A DNA stretch of 39,616 nucleotides from Anaerolineae bacterium (GTDB lineage Bacteria > Chloroflexota > Anaerolineae > DTLA01), in NCBI GenBank assembly GCA_029907165.1, contig JARYMK010000006.1:1-39616 (forward strand). The letters run 5' to 3'. The position numbers and the translations under genes are program-made. The notes below the pieces were generated by a model, which worked only from the letters and a program-made list of their open reading frames with translations, had not been told where the DNA came from and did no database searches. Position 1 is the first letter of the stretch; every line of letters begins with the position of its first letter. This document shows, in pieces, positions 7,938 to 17,034 of this stretch.

Positions 7938-9713
7938 TCACTGCGTCGCTTGCCGCTGTGGCTCCGCCCACAGGGACAGGGCGTTGCCCTGAATCTCCCA
8001 CAGGTGGCGGTACAGCCCGTCGCGGGCCATCAGTTCCTCGTGGGTTCCCTGCTCCACGATGCGGCTTTCGTCCAGCACCACGATTTTGTCCGCGTTCCGG
8101 ACCGTGGACAGGCGGTGCGCGATGACAATCGTCGTGCGCCCCTGCATCAACCGCTCCAGCGCCTGCTGGATGAGAGCCTCGGTCTCGGTATCCACCGACG
8201 AAGTCGCCTCGTCCAGTATGAGGATGGGCGCGTCCTTGAGCACCGCCCGCGCGATGGCGAGCCGCTGCCGCTGCCCGCCCGACAGTTTCACGCCGCGCTC
8301 GCCGATGAGGGTGTCGTACCCATCGGGCAGTTGCGCGATGAACTCGTGGGCGTTGGCGATTTGGGCCGCGCGAATCATCTCCTCTTCGGTCGCGTCGGGG
8401 CGGCCAAACAGGATGTTCTCGCGCACGGTTCCGTGGAACAGGAACACGTCCTGCAAAACGATGCTGATCTGCTGGCGCAGGCTCTTGAGCGTCAGGTCGC
8501 GGATGTCGTGGCCGTCCAGGGTGATGCGCCCCTCGCAGACGTCGTAGAACCGTGGGATGAGGCTTGCCAGCGTCGTCTTGCCCACGCCCGTGGGCCCCAC
8601 CAGCGCGACGACAGTCCCGGGCGCGATGTGCAGATTGATGCCGTCCAGCACCTTATCGCCGGGCCGGTACCAGAAACTCACGTTCTCAAAGCGGATTTCG
8701 CCGCGCGCCCGCCCCTTGAGTTCCACCGCGTCGGGCCTGTCCACCATGTCCGGTTGCTGGGCCAGGAGTTCGCTCACGCGCTCTGCGCCGGCCAGCGACT
8801 GCTGCACGCTCTCCCACACGCCGCTCAGGGCGCGCACGGGCTGGTAGAACATCTCCAGGTATAGGAAGAACGCCACCAGGTCGGCCAGGGGCAGCGCCTG
8901 CTTCAGCACCAGTTGCCCGCCGAAGTACACCAGCACGATGGTGCCCAGCGACGAGGCGAACTCCACGAACGGGTGGAACATGGCCATCAGGCGCAGGGCC
9001 CGGAGCAGCGAGTCGCGGTACTTGACGATGTGCCCCCAGATGTGGGCCGCCTCGGCGTCCTCGCGTGTGAACGCCTTGATCTCGCGGATGCCCGACAGGT
9101 TGTCGTTCAGCGCGGCGTTGAGTTCGCCCAGTTCCACCTGCCGCGCGCGGAACGCCGGCCGCACGTAGCGCGTGATTCCCCGCATCGCCAGCGCAATGAG
9201 CGGGATGGGAATCATGCTCAGGAGCGTCAACTGCCAACTCATGCTGAGCAGCACCGCGGTTACGCCGATGAACATCAGGACGTTGACCAGCGCGTCGGGC
9301 ACTGCGTGGGCAATCAACTGCTCCAGCAAGTCCGAGTCGTTGACCACCCGCGACATCAACTGCCCGGTCTGCTTGTCCTCGTAGAAGCGCAGCGACAACC
9401 GTTGCAGGTGCCGGTACAGGTCGGCGCGAACATCGGCAACCACGTTCCAGCCCGCCACGTGGGCCATGTAACTGCGCAGGAAACTGAAGAAGCCCCGCGC
9501 CACGAAGACCGCCAGAGCCAGCAGGGCCAGCCGGGTAACCGTGCGCATGGTCTCCGGCCCCGCGCCGGGTTCGGTAACGGCGGCAATCATCGTCTTGACG
9601 ATCCACGGCGCGACCAGTTGCACGCCCACCAGGGCCAACATGCTCGCGATGGTGATCGCCAGCGCCCGCGAGTAGCGGCGGGCGCATCGGAATGCAAACC
9701 GAAGGGATTTCAC
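7938..9713 (-). CDS. ABC transporter, fused permease/ATPase (MsbA-like exporter)
   Basis: Walker A GPTGVGKTT, signature LSGGQRQR, Walker B ILILDEATS, plus TM domain. Start taken as GTG 9713 (VKSLRFAFRCARRY; SD GGAGG), shorter than the track ORF. Confidence 0.93.
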   Translation of the reverse strand: MKSLRFAFRCARRYSRALAITIASMLALVGVQLVAPWIVKTMIAAVTEPGAGPETMRTVTRLALLALAVFVARGFFSFLRSYMAHVAGWNVVADVRADLYRHLQRLSLRFYEDKQTGQLMSRVVNDSDLLEQLIAHAVPDALVNVLMFIGVTAVLLSMSWQLTLLSMIPIPLIALAMRGITRYVRPAFRARQVELGELNAALNDNLSGIREIKAFTREDAEAAHIWGHIVKYRDSLLRALRLMAMFHPFVEFASSLGTIVLVYFGGQLVLKQALPLADLVAFFLYLEMFYQPVRALSGVWESVQQSLAGAERVSELLAQQPDMVDRPDAVELKGRARGEIRFENVSFWYRPGDKVLDGINLHIAPGTVVALVGPTGVGKTTLASLIPRFYDVCEGRITLDGHDIRDLTLKSLRQQISIVLQDVFLFHGTVRENILFGRPDATEEEMIRAAQIANAHEFIAQLPDGYDTLIGERGVKLSGGQRQRLAIARAVLKDAPILILDEATSSVDTETEALIQQALERLMQGRTTIVIAHRLSTVRNADKIVVLDESRIVEQGTHEELMARDGLYRHLWEIQGNALSLWAEPQRQATQ

Positions 9714-9858
9714 GGGAATGTCCTCCAACTCGCAGGAACTACGGCGCAAGTTTACCACCAAACCGCAGGCGGGCAAAAGGCGCGTTCCTGTACGTGTTAC
9801 GCACCTCGCAGGTACGTCGCACGTACACAAATGCTGTGCCATTCTGCGTAGATACCTG

Positions 9859-10554
9859 CTACAGCGCCAGATTGTGCAGCGCGTGAATCAGGAACGACGG
9901 CAGCAGGCTCCGCGTCTTGGCAAAGACCACGCCCAGCAGCATGCCCAGAACCGTCAGGGACGCCACCGAGAGGATATCCACCGACGCCGCTGCTTTGCCA
10001 GGGACCAAGTAGTGTACGTAGTAGTGATAGAAGCCAAAGACTAGTCCCGACACCACCCATGACCGCGCGGCTCCCAGCGCCGACTCCAGCCGGGTCTGGA
10101 TCACGCCGCGGAACATCGCCTCTTCCAGGAGTGCAAAGAGGAGGCTGTTGGAGACGAAAGTCTGCAAGTTGAATTGATAGCCTCTGCCCTGCGCAATGGG
10201 CCATGCCAGCCGCGCGACCAGATACAGCGCCAGCAGGACCGCTACCCACGCCAGCGCCCGCTTGTTCTGAGGCATGCGAAAGCCTATGGCAGACAGCGAG
10301 CGCCGCCGCACGATCCACTCCATGATTGGAGGAGCGATCAGCAGAAATGCCAGATAGGCGCTGATCCAGCCGGAGAACCAGAACAGGTTGAACTTGATGA
10401 ACGGGACGATGAGCAGGCCAATGATGACAAGGGCCACTTCCAGGTATTCCCTGGCAGGCCTGCGGGTGGGGGCGAGGGCGGCGGAATACTTGCCGCGCTG
10501 GATCAGCACGATGAACACCGAGTGGATGGCGATCAATGCGATAGATGTGCCCAT
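9859..10554 (-). CDS. CPBP family intramembrane glutamic endopeptidase
   Basis: EEAMFRG, FGFYHYYVH and FLIHALHN motifs in a multi-TM protein. Confidence 0.88.
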   Translation of the reverse strand: MGTSIALIAIHSVFIVLIQRGKYSAALAPTRRPAREYLEVALVIIGLLIVPFIKFNLFWFSGWISAYLAFLLIAPPIMEWIVRRRSLSAIGFRMPQNKRALAWVAVLLALYLVARLAWPIAQGRGYQFNLQTFVSNSLLFALLEEAMFRGVIQTRLESALGAARSWVVSGLVFGFYHYYVHYLVPGKAAASVDILSVASLTVLGMLLGVVFAKTRSLLPSFLIHALHNLAL

Positions 10555-10607
10555 TGAATCACCCCCTGCAGCACAACTCTGGGCAGACGACAGAACCTGC
10601 CCCTATC

Positions 10608-11621
10608 TCAATACCACTCCAGCCAGCGCGTTTCGCCCGCGGGCACGAGGACAGCCCCCTTGCCCGGCGCCGCGCCCTCTTGCCGCATGACCAGCACCTG
10701 CCAGGCCAGGCGGTGATCGGCGGCGTCGGCGGGCGGGCGCAGTTCGGCAGGCAGCCGCCATGCGTTAGCCTTCGTCCAGTGTTCGCCTACGACATCGTCG
10801 CCCCGGTACACGCGCACCACGTACCACTCGTCGGCGGCCAGCAGCCCCACCGAGGCCCACTGCACGAACACGTTCGCCCTATCGCCGCGGTATACCGTCC
10901 CGTCGGGCGGCCACAGCAGGGCGGGCGCAGGGTACGGTGGGCCGGGCGTGGGCGTGCTGGTGGGGCGGAATGTGGGCGTCGGTAGCGGCGTGGGCGTGCC
11001 CGCCGGGATGATGATCGTCTGCCCCACGCGCAGGAGCGACGGGTCTTTGATGTTGTTGCGGCTCATCAGCAGGTTGACACTGGTGTTGAACTTCTTAGCG
11101 ATGCCTGACAGGGTGTCGCCCGACTCCACGGTGTACGCCTGCTCGCCAGGGGCCAGCGGGGGCGCGCCCGTGGCCGATGGCGTGCTCGCGGGCAGCGTCG
11201 CCTGCTGGGGCTGCGTCGCGGCAGGCTCCGGCGTCGGCGTCGGGCGCGGGATGATCAACTCCTGGCCGATGCGGATGATGGAGTCCGCCTGCAACCCGTT
11301 GGCCTCCAGGACGGCGCGCTCCGAGACCCCGTACTGCTTGGCGATGATCCCCACCGACTCGCCCTTCTGCACGATGTGGATGATGGGCGGCAGGGGCGTG
11401 AACGTCTGGGTGGGCGTCGCCGTGGCCGTGGGCGAAGGCGTGCGCGTCGGGCGGGGCGATGGCGATGGCGACTCTGCCGCCGCAGTCGCCGCCGGCGTGG
11501 GCGATGCCACCGTCGGCTGTTCCGCCGCCCTAGGCAGAATCGCCGCCAGTGCAGTCAGGGCCACCAGGGCCGCCAGCACCAGGGCAATGGGCAAAGCCGA
11601 TTCGCGTTGTCGCGCGTCCAT
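10608..11621 (-). CDS. LysM-domain protein (two LysM repeats, Pro/Thr-rich linkers)
   Basis: [28 protein letters not shown]...IGQELIIP and [29 protein letters not shown]...VGQTIIIP; N-terminal hydrophobic segment. Confidence 0.92.
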   Translation of the reverse strand: MDARQRESALPIALVLAALVALTALAAILPRAAEQPTVASPTPAATAAAESPSPSPRPTRTPSPTATATPTQTFTPLPPIIHIVQKGESVGIIAKQYGVSERAVLEANGLQADSIIRIGQELIIPRPTPTPEPAATQPQQATLPASTPSATGAPPLAPGEQAYTVESGDTLSGIAKKFNTSVNLLMSRNNIKDPSLLRVGQTIIIPAGTPTPLPTPTFRPTSTPTPGPPYPAPALLWPPDGTVYRGDRANVFVQWASVGLLAADEWYVVRVYRGDDVVGEHWTKANAWRLPAELRPPADAADHRLAWQVLVMRQEGAAPGKGAVLVPAGETRWLEWY

Positions 11622-11627
11622 GTCCCC

Positions 11628-12209
11628 CTAACCCTGGGCGAGCGAGCCGTCAATGCCCAACGGAGCGGCCACCGACTTGAGCGCGTCAATCACGGTGGCG
11701 ATGTGTTCGTCCAGGTCCACGCCCAGTTCCGCCGCACCCTGCTCAATCTCCTCGCGGTTGACAGCGCGCGCGAAGGCCTTGTCCTTCCACTTCTTGCGGA
11801 CCGACTTCACCTCCACGTCGGCGATGTTCTTGCTAGGGCGCACCAGGGCCACCGCGATGACCAGGCCCGTGAGTTCATCCACGGCGAACAGGGCCTTCTC
11901 CAGGGGCGTCTGGCGCGGGACGCCGCTATAGTTGGCGTGGGAACGCACCGCGCGCACGATTTCCGCGGGCCAGCCCATGTCCTCCAGCATCTGCGCGCCA
12001 AAGAACGGGTGCCCGTCGGGTCCCATCGTCGGGTGCTCCTCGTAGTCCAGGTCGTGGATAAGGCCCACGATTCCCCACAGGTCCTCGTCCTCGCCAAACT
12101 TGCGGGCGTAGGCGCGCATGGCCGCCTCCACGGCGATGGCGTGCTTGATGTGCTCGGGTTCCTTGTTGTGCTCGTTGAGCAACCGCCAGGCTTCCTCTCG
12201 TGTTACCAT
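11628..12209 (-). CDS. HD-domain (HDIG-like) phosphohydrolase
   Basis: HIKHAIAVE...GLIHDLDYEEHP...VRSHANYSG metal-binding pattern. Start set to ATG 12209 (SD AGGGG); the track extension to 12257 is repeat-derived. Confidence 0.88.
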   Translation of the reverse strand: MVTREEAWRLLNEHNKEPEHIKHAIAVEAAMRAYARKFGEDEDLWGIVGLIHDLDYEEHPTMGPDGHPFFGAQMLEDMGWPAEIVRAVRSHANYSGVPRQTPLEKALFAVDELTGLVIAVALVRPSKNIADVEVKSVRKKWKDKAFARAVNREEIEQGAAELGVDLDEHIATVIDALKSVAAPLGIDGSLAQG

Positions 12210-12221
12210 GTTCACCCCTTC

Positions 12222-12255
12222 TGTCCTTCTGAGCGGCGAAGCCGCGAAGAATCTC
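12222..12255. repeat. GTC(A)TTCTGAGCG..GCGAAGAATCTC intergenic repeat copy
   Basis: TGTCCTTCTGAGCGGCGAAGCCGCGAAGAATCTC; related copy at 38689-38722. Confidence 0.65.
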
Positions 12256-12307
12256 ATGTAGCCGGTTGCGATTCACCTGCGTAAATGACAAGGGCAGGGG
12301 CTCCATG

Positions 12308-12341
12308 CCCTCACCCTAACCCTCTCCCATGGGGCGAAGGG
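12308..12341. repeat. CCCTCACCCTAACCCTCTCCCA..GGG palindromic repeat, copy 1
   Basis: CCCTCACCCTAACCCTCTCCCATGGGGCGAAGGG; second copy at 30382-30415. Confidence 0.75.
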
Positions 12342-13434
12342 ACTGTCGCCGCCGCGCGAGTTGCTGCTCCACGAAGGCCGCGAGTTGCCTCCGAAACTGC
12401 TCCACGCTGAAGCGGGCGGCATTGGCCCGCAACACGTCGGCGTCAAACTCCGCCTGCTCGCACCGCGCCACGGCCTCCATCAGCGATTCGGGCGTCTGCT
12501 CGCGGAACAGGATGCCGGTGCGCCCGTCCTGCACGGTGTCCAGCGCGCCGCCGCCGGCGAAGGCGATGACGGGCCGCCCCGCCGCCTGCGCCTCCACGGG
12601 CGTGATGCCGAAATCCTCCAGCCCCGGGAAGATCAGCGCCCGGCACCGCGCCATGTGATCGCGGACCTGTTCAAATGGTAGCCGCCCCAGGAAGGTAACG
12701 TTGGGCCGGGCCAGGGCCTCCAGCGCCTTGCGGTCGCGCCCCTCGCCGATGATGACTAGCGGCCTGCCCAGGCGGTTGAACGCCTCCACTGCCAGGTCTA
12801 TCCGTTTGTACGGCACGAGGCGCGACACGACGAGGTAGTAGTCGTCGTGCTTTGCGGCCGGCTCAAACCGCTCGGTGTGCACTGGCGGGTAAATGACCAC
12901 CGAGTCGCGCCGGTAGTATTTGGCGATGCGCTGGCGTACCGCCTCGGAGATGGCGACGAACGCATCCACGCGGTCCGCCGCCAGCCGGTCCCACATCCGC
13001 AATTGCGCCAGGAACGGCACCAGCGCCGCCTGGGCCAGTTTCCCCAGTCCCTCGCGGCGGATGTAGTTGGCGGTGTCCCACAGGTAGCGCGTGGGCGTCA
13101 GGCAGTAGCAGATGTGCAACGTCTCCGGCGGCGTGATGATGCCGTGGCAGAAACCGCTCTTGTTGCTGATGACCACATCGTACCCTGCAAAGTCAAACCG
13201 CTCAAAGGCCAGCGGGTAGAAGGGCAGGAATACCTGGTGTTTGCGCTTCACCAGGGGCCAGCGGTCCATAAACGACGTGCGGATGTCCCAGTGCCTGTAC
13301 GCATCCGGCATGCGTTCGCGCCAGTAGATGGATGTGTAGAGTGGGGCATCCGGATACATGTCCATCAGGACTTCCAGGACCCCCTCGGCTCCGCCCATCT
13401 GGTTCAGCCAGTCGTGGACAATGGCGACGTTCAC
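12316..13434 (-). CDS. Glycosyltransferase family 4
   Basis: MNVAIVHDWLNQMGGAEGVLEVL...LVVSRLVPYKRIDLAVEAFNRL...FPGLEDFGITPVEAQAAGRPVIAF. Confidence 0.92.
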   Translation of the reverse strand: MNVAIVHDWLNQMGGAEGVLEVLMDMYPDAPLYTSIYWRERMPDAYRHWDIRTSFMDRWPLVKRKHQVFLPFYPLAFERFDFAGYDVVISNKSGFCHGIITPPETLHICYCLTPTRYLWDTANYIRREGLGKLAQAALVPFLAQLRMWDRLAADRVDAFVAISEAVRQRIAKYYRRDSVVIYPPVHTERFEPAAKHDDYYLVVSRLVPYKRIDLAVEAFNRLGRPLVIIGEGRDRKALEALARPNVTFLGRLPFEQVRDHMARCRALIFPGLEDFGITPVEAQAAGRPVIAFAGGGALDTVQDGRTGILFREQTPESLMEAVARCEQAEFDADVLRANAARFSVEQFRRQLAAFVEQQLARRRQSLRPMGEG

Positions 13435-13649
13435 GAGTCCCCCTCAGAGACAGGCGCGGGCCCGATTTGCGGCCCGCATCGCGCGGCAGTATATCATAAC
13501 CCGCGAGGCAGGGCAAGCGCGGCGGGGGTTTGACACCCACGCGCTGCCTGGCTACCATTCGGGCAGGATTCACTCAAGCGCGGCCGTCAGCCCGTGCCCT
13601 TCAACCGCCCAGGGCGCGAGGCCAGAGGCCGCATCGCGGAGGACTGTCG

Positions 13650-14186
13650 GTGCTGCCGAAGCGGATCACAACGAAAGACGGCAATACGATCACGATCCGC
13701 CACGCGCGCGAATCGGACGCAGCGGCCCTCATCCGTCTTCTGGACGAGGTCTTCGCCGAGGAGGCCTTCATGGTGCGCGCGTCGTTCAACCAGACGCCGG
13801 AGGATGAGCGGGCGTTCATCCGAAGCGTAACGCCGCCCAGCCTGTTCGTGGTGGCCGAGCACAGGGGCGCGCTGGTGGGCTGGCTTTCGCTGTTCCGGCT
13901 CAAGGCCGAGTTCTGCCATCATGTGGCGGAACTGGGCATCGGCGTCCGGAAGGACTACCGCGGCGTCGGCGTCGGGATGGCCCTCATGCGAACGGCCCAG
14001 GAGTGGGCCAAGGCCGTGGGGTTTGAGAAGATCACCCTGGTCGTGCGGGCGTCCAACGCAGTGGCGCGGCGGCTGTACGAGAAGTGCGGCTTCGTGTACG
14101 AAGGCCACCGAATCCGCCAGGTCAAGTACCGCGGCCAGTACGACGACGATTACATGATGGCGTGGTTCGTGGACGCGGGGCCATGA
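13650..14186 (+). CDS. GNAT family N-acetyltransferase
   Basis: ITIRHARESDAAALIRLLDEVF...ELGIGVRKDYRGVGVGMALM...NAVARRLYEKCGF. GTG start at 13650 with SD GGAGG; the track start at 13530 is likely too early. Confidence 0.9.
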   Translation: MLPKRITTKDGNTITIRHARESDAAALIRLLDEVFAEEAFMVRASFNQTPEDERAFIRSVTPPSLFVVAEHRGALVGWLSLFRLKAEFCHHVAELGIGVRKDYRGVGVGMALMRTAQEWAKAVGFEKITLVVRASNAVARRLYEKCGFVYEGHRIRQVKYRGQYDDDYMMAWFVDAGP

Positions 14187-14230
14187 CCCACAGGCCGCGC
14201 GGGTTGACAGGTCCGATTCGCCGCGGCCGA

Positions 14231-14578
14231 TTATCCGGCTGCTTCCAGTTCATCCAGCAGCGCCACGGCCCGGCGCAGGTGCGGGATCACGATAGACCCG
14301 CCCACGACCAGCGCCACCGAGAAGACCTCAAACAGTTCCTCGCGGGTAACGCCTTCCCCCACGCAGCGGATGATGTGGTACGCGATGCAGTCGTCGCACC
14401 GCAGCACCATGGATGCCACCAACCCCAGCATCTCCTTGGTCTTGGTATCCAGCGCGCCCTCGTGATACGTCTGCGTGTCCAGGGCGAAGAACCGCTTGAT
14501 GACGAGGTTGTCCTCCTCCAGGATGCGCTTGTTCATGCGCTCGCGGAATTGCCGAAACTCCTCCAGCCGACTGCCCAT
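14231..14578 (-). CDS. Carboxymuconolactone decarboxylase/AhpD-like protein
   Basis: KTKEMLGLVASMVLRCDDCIAYHIIRCVGEGVTREELFEVFSVALVVGG, with CxxCxxxH. Confidence 0.9.
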   Translation of the reverse strand: MGSRLEEFRQFRERMNKRILEEDNLVIKRFFALDTQTYHEGALDTKTKEMLGLVASMVLRCDDCIAYHIIRCVGEGVTREELFEVFSVALVVGGSIVIPHLRRAVALLDELEAAG

Positions 14579-14748
14579 ACGCGCTCCTCGTGCGAAGTTG
14601 CGCTAGTCTAACGCGGGCGCAGAGGGGCGTCAAGAAGCGTGCCCCACCAACGGAGTCCGGAGACAGTCCACAGGAGATGCGTGGCCGTCAGTCGTCGTAA
14701 GACTTCGGCTTGCCGGAAGGCCAAGCGCGCCTTATGCTCACCAACGCT

Positions 14749-14777
14749 TTGGAAAAACCGTCCGGCGGTGATACAAT
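14749..14777 (+). promoter_or_regulatory. Sigma70-like promoter upstream of pcrA
   Basis: TTGGAA-N17-TACAAT, about 27 nt before ATG 14804. Confidence 0.55.
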
Positions 14778-14803
14778 GGGAACACCGCGCACAAGGAGAC
14801 CCT

Positions 14804-16993
14804 ATGGACTTGCTGGACGGCTTGAACCCACAACAGAGAGAAGCGGTGATCTGGGGGCATGGCCCAGCGCTGGTGCTGGCCGGCCCCGGCAGCGGCAAGA
14901 CGCGTGTCCTCACCCACCGCGTCGCCTACCTGGTGCGGGAGGTCGGCGTGGGGGCGCGGAATGTCCTGGCCGTTACGTTCACCAACAAGGCCGCCCGCGA
15001 GATGAAGGAGCGCCTGGTGCGGCTCCTCGGCGCTGAGTGCGAGGCCCTCGCCATCGGCACATTCCACGCCATCTGCGCCCGCATCCTGCGGCGGGAAGGT
15101 GCGCTGCTGGGCTACTCGCCTAGTTACACCATCTACGATGAGGACGACCAGCAGGCGGTGATAAAGAGGGTCATCAAAGAGTTGAACTTGGACGAGAAGA
15201 TATACCGTCCCGGCGCGATGCTCTCTGTCATCTCCAGGGCCAAGAACGACCTCATCGGCCCGGATGCATTGACGCCGCGTTCGTACAGGGAAGAGATCGT
15301 CGCGCGTATCTACCGGCGCTATCAGCAGGCGCTCCGCGAAAGCAATGCCATGGATTTTGACGACCTGCTGACGAACACCGTTCTCCTGTGGGAGCAGTAC
15401 CCGGATGTCTTGGAGCGATACCGCCGGCGCTACTCGCATGTCCTGGTGGACGAGTTCCAGGACACCAACGCGGCGCAGTACGTGCTGCTGAAGCAACTCG
15501 CCGGGGGCCACCGCAATCTGTTCGTCGTGGCCGATGAGGATCAGTCCATCTACTCCTGGCGCGGGGCCGATTTCCGAAACATTCAGCGGTTCCGCGAAGA
15601 TTTCCCCGAAGCGCCCGTCATCCTGCTGGAACGCAACTACCGCTCCATGCAGACGATCCTGGACGTGGCCAATGCCGTCATTTCCCACAACTACCACCGC
15701 ACCCCCAAGCGCCTGTTTACCGACCGCGGCCAGGGTGGGGTCGTGATCCTCCATGAAGCCTACGATGAGCAGGAGGAGGGCCAGTACGTCGTCGCCGAGA
15801 TTCAGCGGCTCATGAGCGAGGGCGTCCAGCCAGGCGATTGTGCGGTCATGTACCGCACCAACGCCCAGTCCCGCGCCGTGGAGGAGGCGTTCGTGCGGGC
15901 GGGGATGCGCTACAAACTGGTGGGGGCCACCCGGTTCTACCAGCGGCGCGAAATCAAAGACGTGCTGGCCTACCTGCGCATCGTGTACAATCCGGCGGAT
16001 TCGGCCAGCCTGAACCGCGTCATCAACGTCCCGCCGCGGGGCCTGGGGGCGCAGACCGTGGCGGCCCTGTTCGCATGGGCGGGCGAGCAGGGCGTGTCGG
16101 TCTGGGATGCGCTCCACATGCTGCGCGAGGCCGACCAGGGCGGCGACGTGGCCCACCCCATCGCGCCCCGCGCCGTGAAGCCGCTCCTGTCGTTCCTGAC
16201 CCTGTGGGAGGGCCTGGTGGAGGATAGCAAGGGGCTGGACGCGGCATCCATGCTCAGCCTCATCCTGGAGCGGACCGAATACCGCGCGTACCTGGACGAT
16301 GGCACGGAGGAAGGCCGCGACCGCTGGGACAACGTGATGGAACTGCTGAACGTCGCCAGCCAATACAGGGACATGGACGATTCGCTCGGTATGTTCCTGC
16401 AGGAGGTCGCGCTCGTGGCCGACGTGGACGAACTGGACGAGCAACCCAACGTCCCCGTGCTGCTCACGCTCCACATGGCCAAGGGACTGGAGTTCCCGGT
16501 CGTGTTCATCCTCGGCCTGGAGGAAGGCATCCTGCCTCATGCGCGCTCATCCGATTCGCTAGAGGAGTTGGAGGAGGAGCGACGGCTGTTCTATGTGGGC
16601 ATCACACGGGCGAAGGACCGCCTGTACCTGCTCCGCGCGTTCCGTCGCGCCACGTATGGGCGCAGCGCAATAGCGGAGCCGTCGCAGTTCCTGCGGGACA
16701 TTCCGCGGGAACTGACGAGCAACAAGCGGCGCACGTGGACGCCGCGCCCGTCGGTGTCGGCCTTCCAGGCCCAGCCCGCGGCCCAGGCCCCGCGCCGCGA
16801 GGAAGAGCGCCATGCGCGGCCTTCCGCGCTCGCCTTTGCCGCTGGCGACAGGGTCCTGCACCCCGTGTTCGGCGAGGGGACTGTGGTGAAATCCGAACTC
16901 ATCGCGGACGACGAGCAGGTAACGGTGGACTTCCACGCCAAAGGCGTAAAGACACTCTTGGCGCGCTTCGCAAAACTCCAGAAGGTGCGCTGA
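14804..16993 (+). CDS. pcrA: UvrD/Rep/PcrA-family ATP-dependent DNA helicase
   Basis: MDLLDGLNPQQREAV, GPGSGKTRVL, VDEFQDTN, DEDQSIYSWRGA, LTLHMAKGLEFPVVFI, and C-terminal PcrA/UvrD-type domain. ATG 14804 with SD AAGGAGA. Confidence 0.97.
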   Translation: MDLLDGLNPQQREAVIWGHGPALVLAGPGSGKTRVLTHRVAYLVREVGVGARNVLAVTFTNKAAREMKERLVRLLGAECEALAIGTFHAICARILRREGALLGYSPSYTIYDEDDQQAVIKRVIKELNLDEKIYRPGAMLSVISRAKNDLIGPDALTPRSYREEIVARIYRRYQQALRESNAMDFDDLLTNTVLLWEQYPDVLERYRRRYSHVLVDEFQDTNAAQYVLLKQLAGGHRNLFVVADEDQSIYSWRGADFRNIQRFREDFPEAPVILLERNYRSMQTILDVANAVISHNYHRTPKRLFTDRGQGGVVILHEAYDEQEEGQYVVAEIQRLMSEGVQPGDCAVMYRTNAQSRAVEEAFVRAGMRYKLVGATRFYQRREIKDVLAYLRIVYNPADSASLNRVINVPPRGLGAQTVAALFAWAGEQGVSVWDALHMLREADQGGDVAHPIAPRAVKPLLSFLTLWEGLVEDSKGLDAASMLSLILERTEYRAYLDDGTEEGRDRWDNVMELLNVASQYRDMDDSLGMFLQEVALVADVDELDEQPNVPVLLTLHMAKGLEFPVVFILGLEEGILPHARSSDSLEELEEERRLFYVGITRAKDRLYLLRAFRRATYGRSAIAEPSQFLRDIPRELTSNKRRTWTPRPSVSAFQAQPAAQAPRREEERHARPSALAFAAGDRVLHPVFGEGTVVKSELIADDEQVTVDFHAKGVKTLLARFAKLQKVR

Positions 16994-17034
16994 AGCCGGA
17001 AAGTGGGTATAATACGAAAAAGCCGCGAGGGGGT

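Noticed and set aside
14738-16540. 600-aa minus-strand ORF
   Set aside because: Fully antisense to the well-supported pcrA helicase; low-complexity composition typical of a GC-rich antisense frame.
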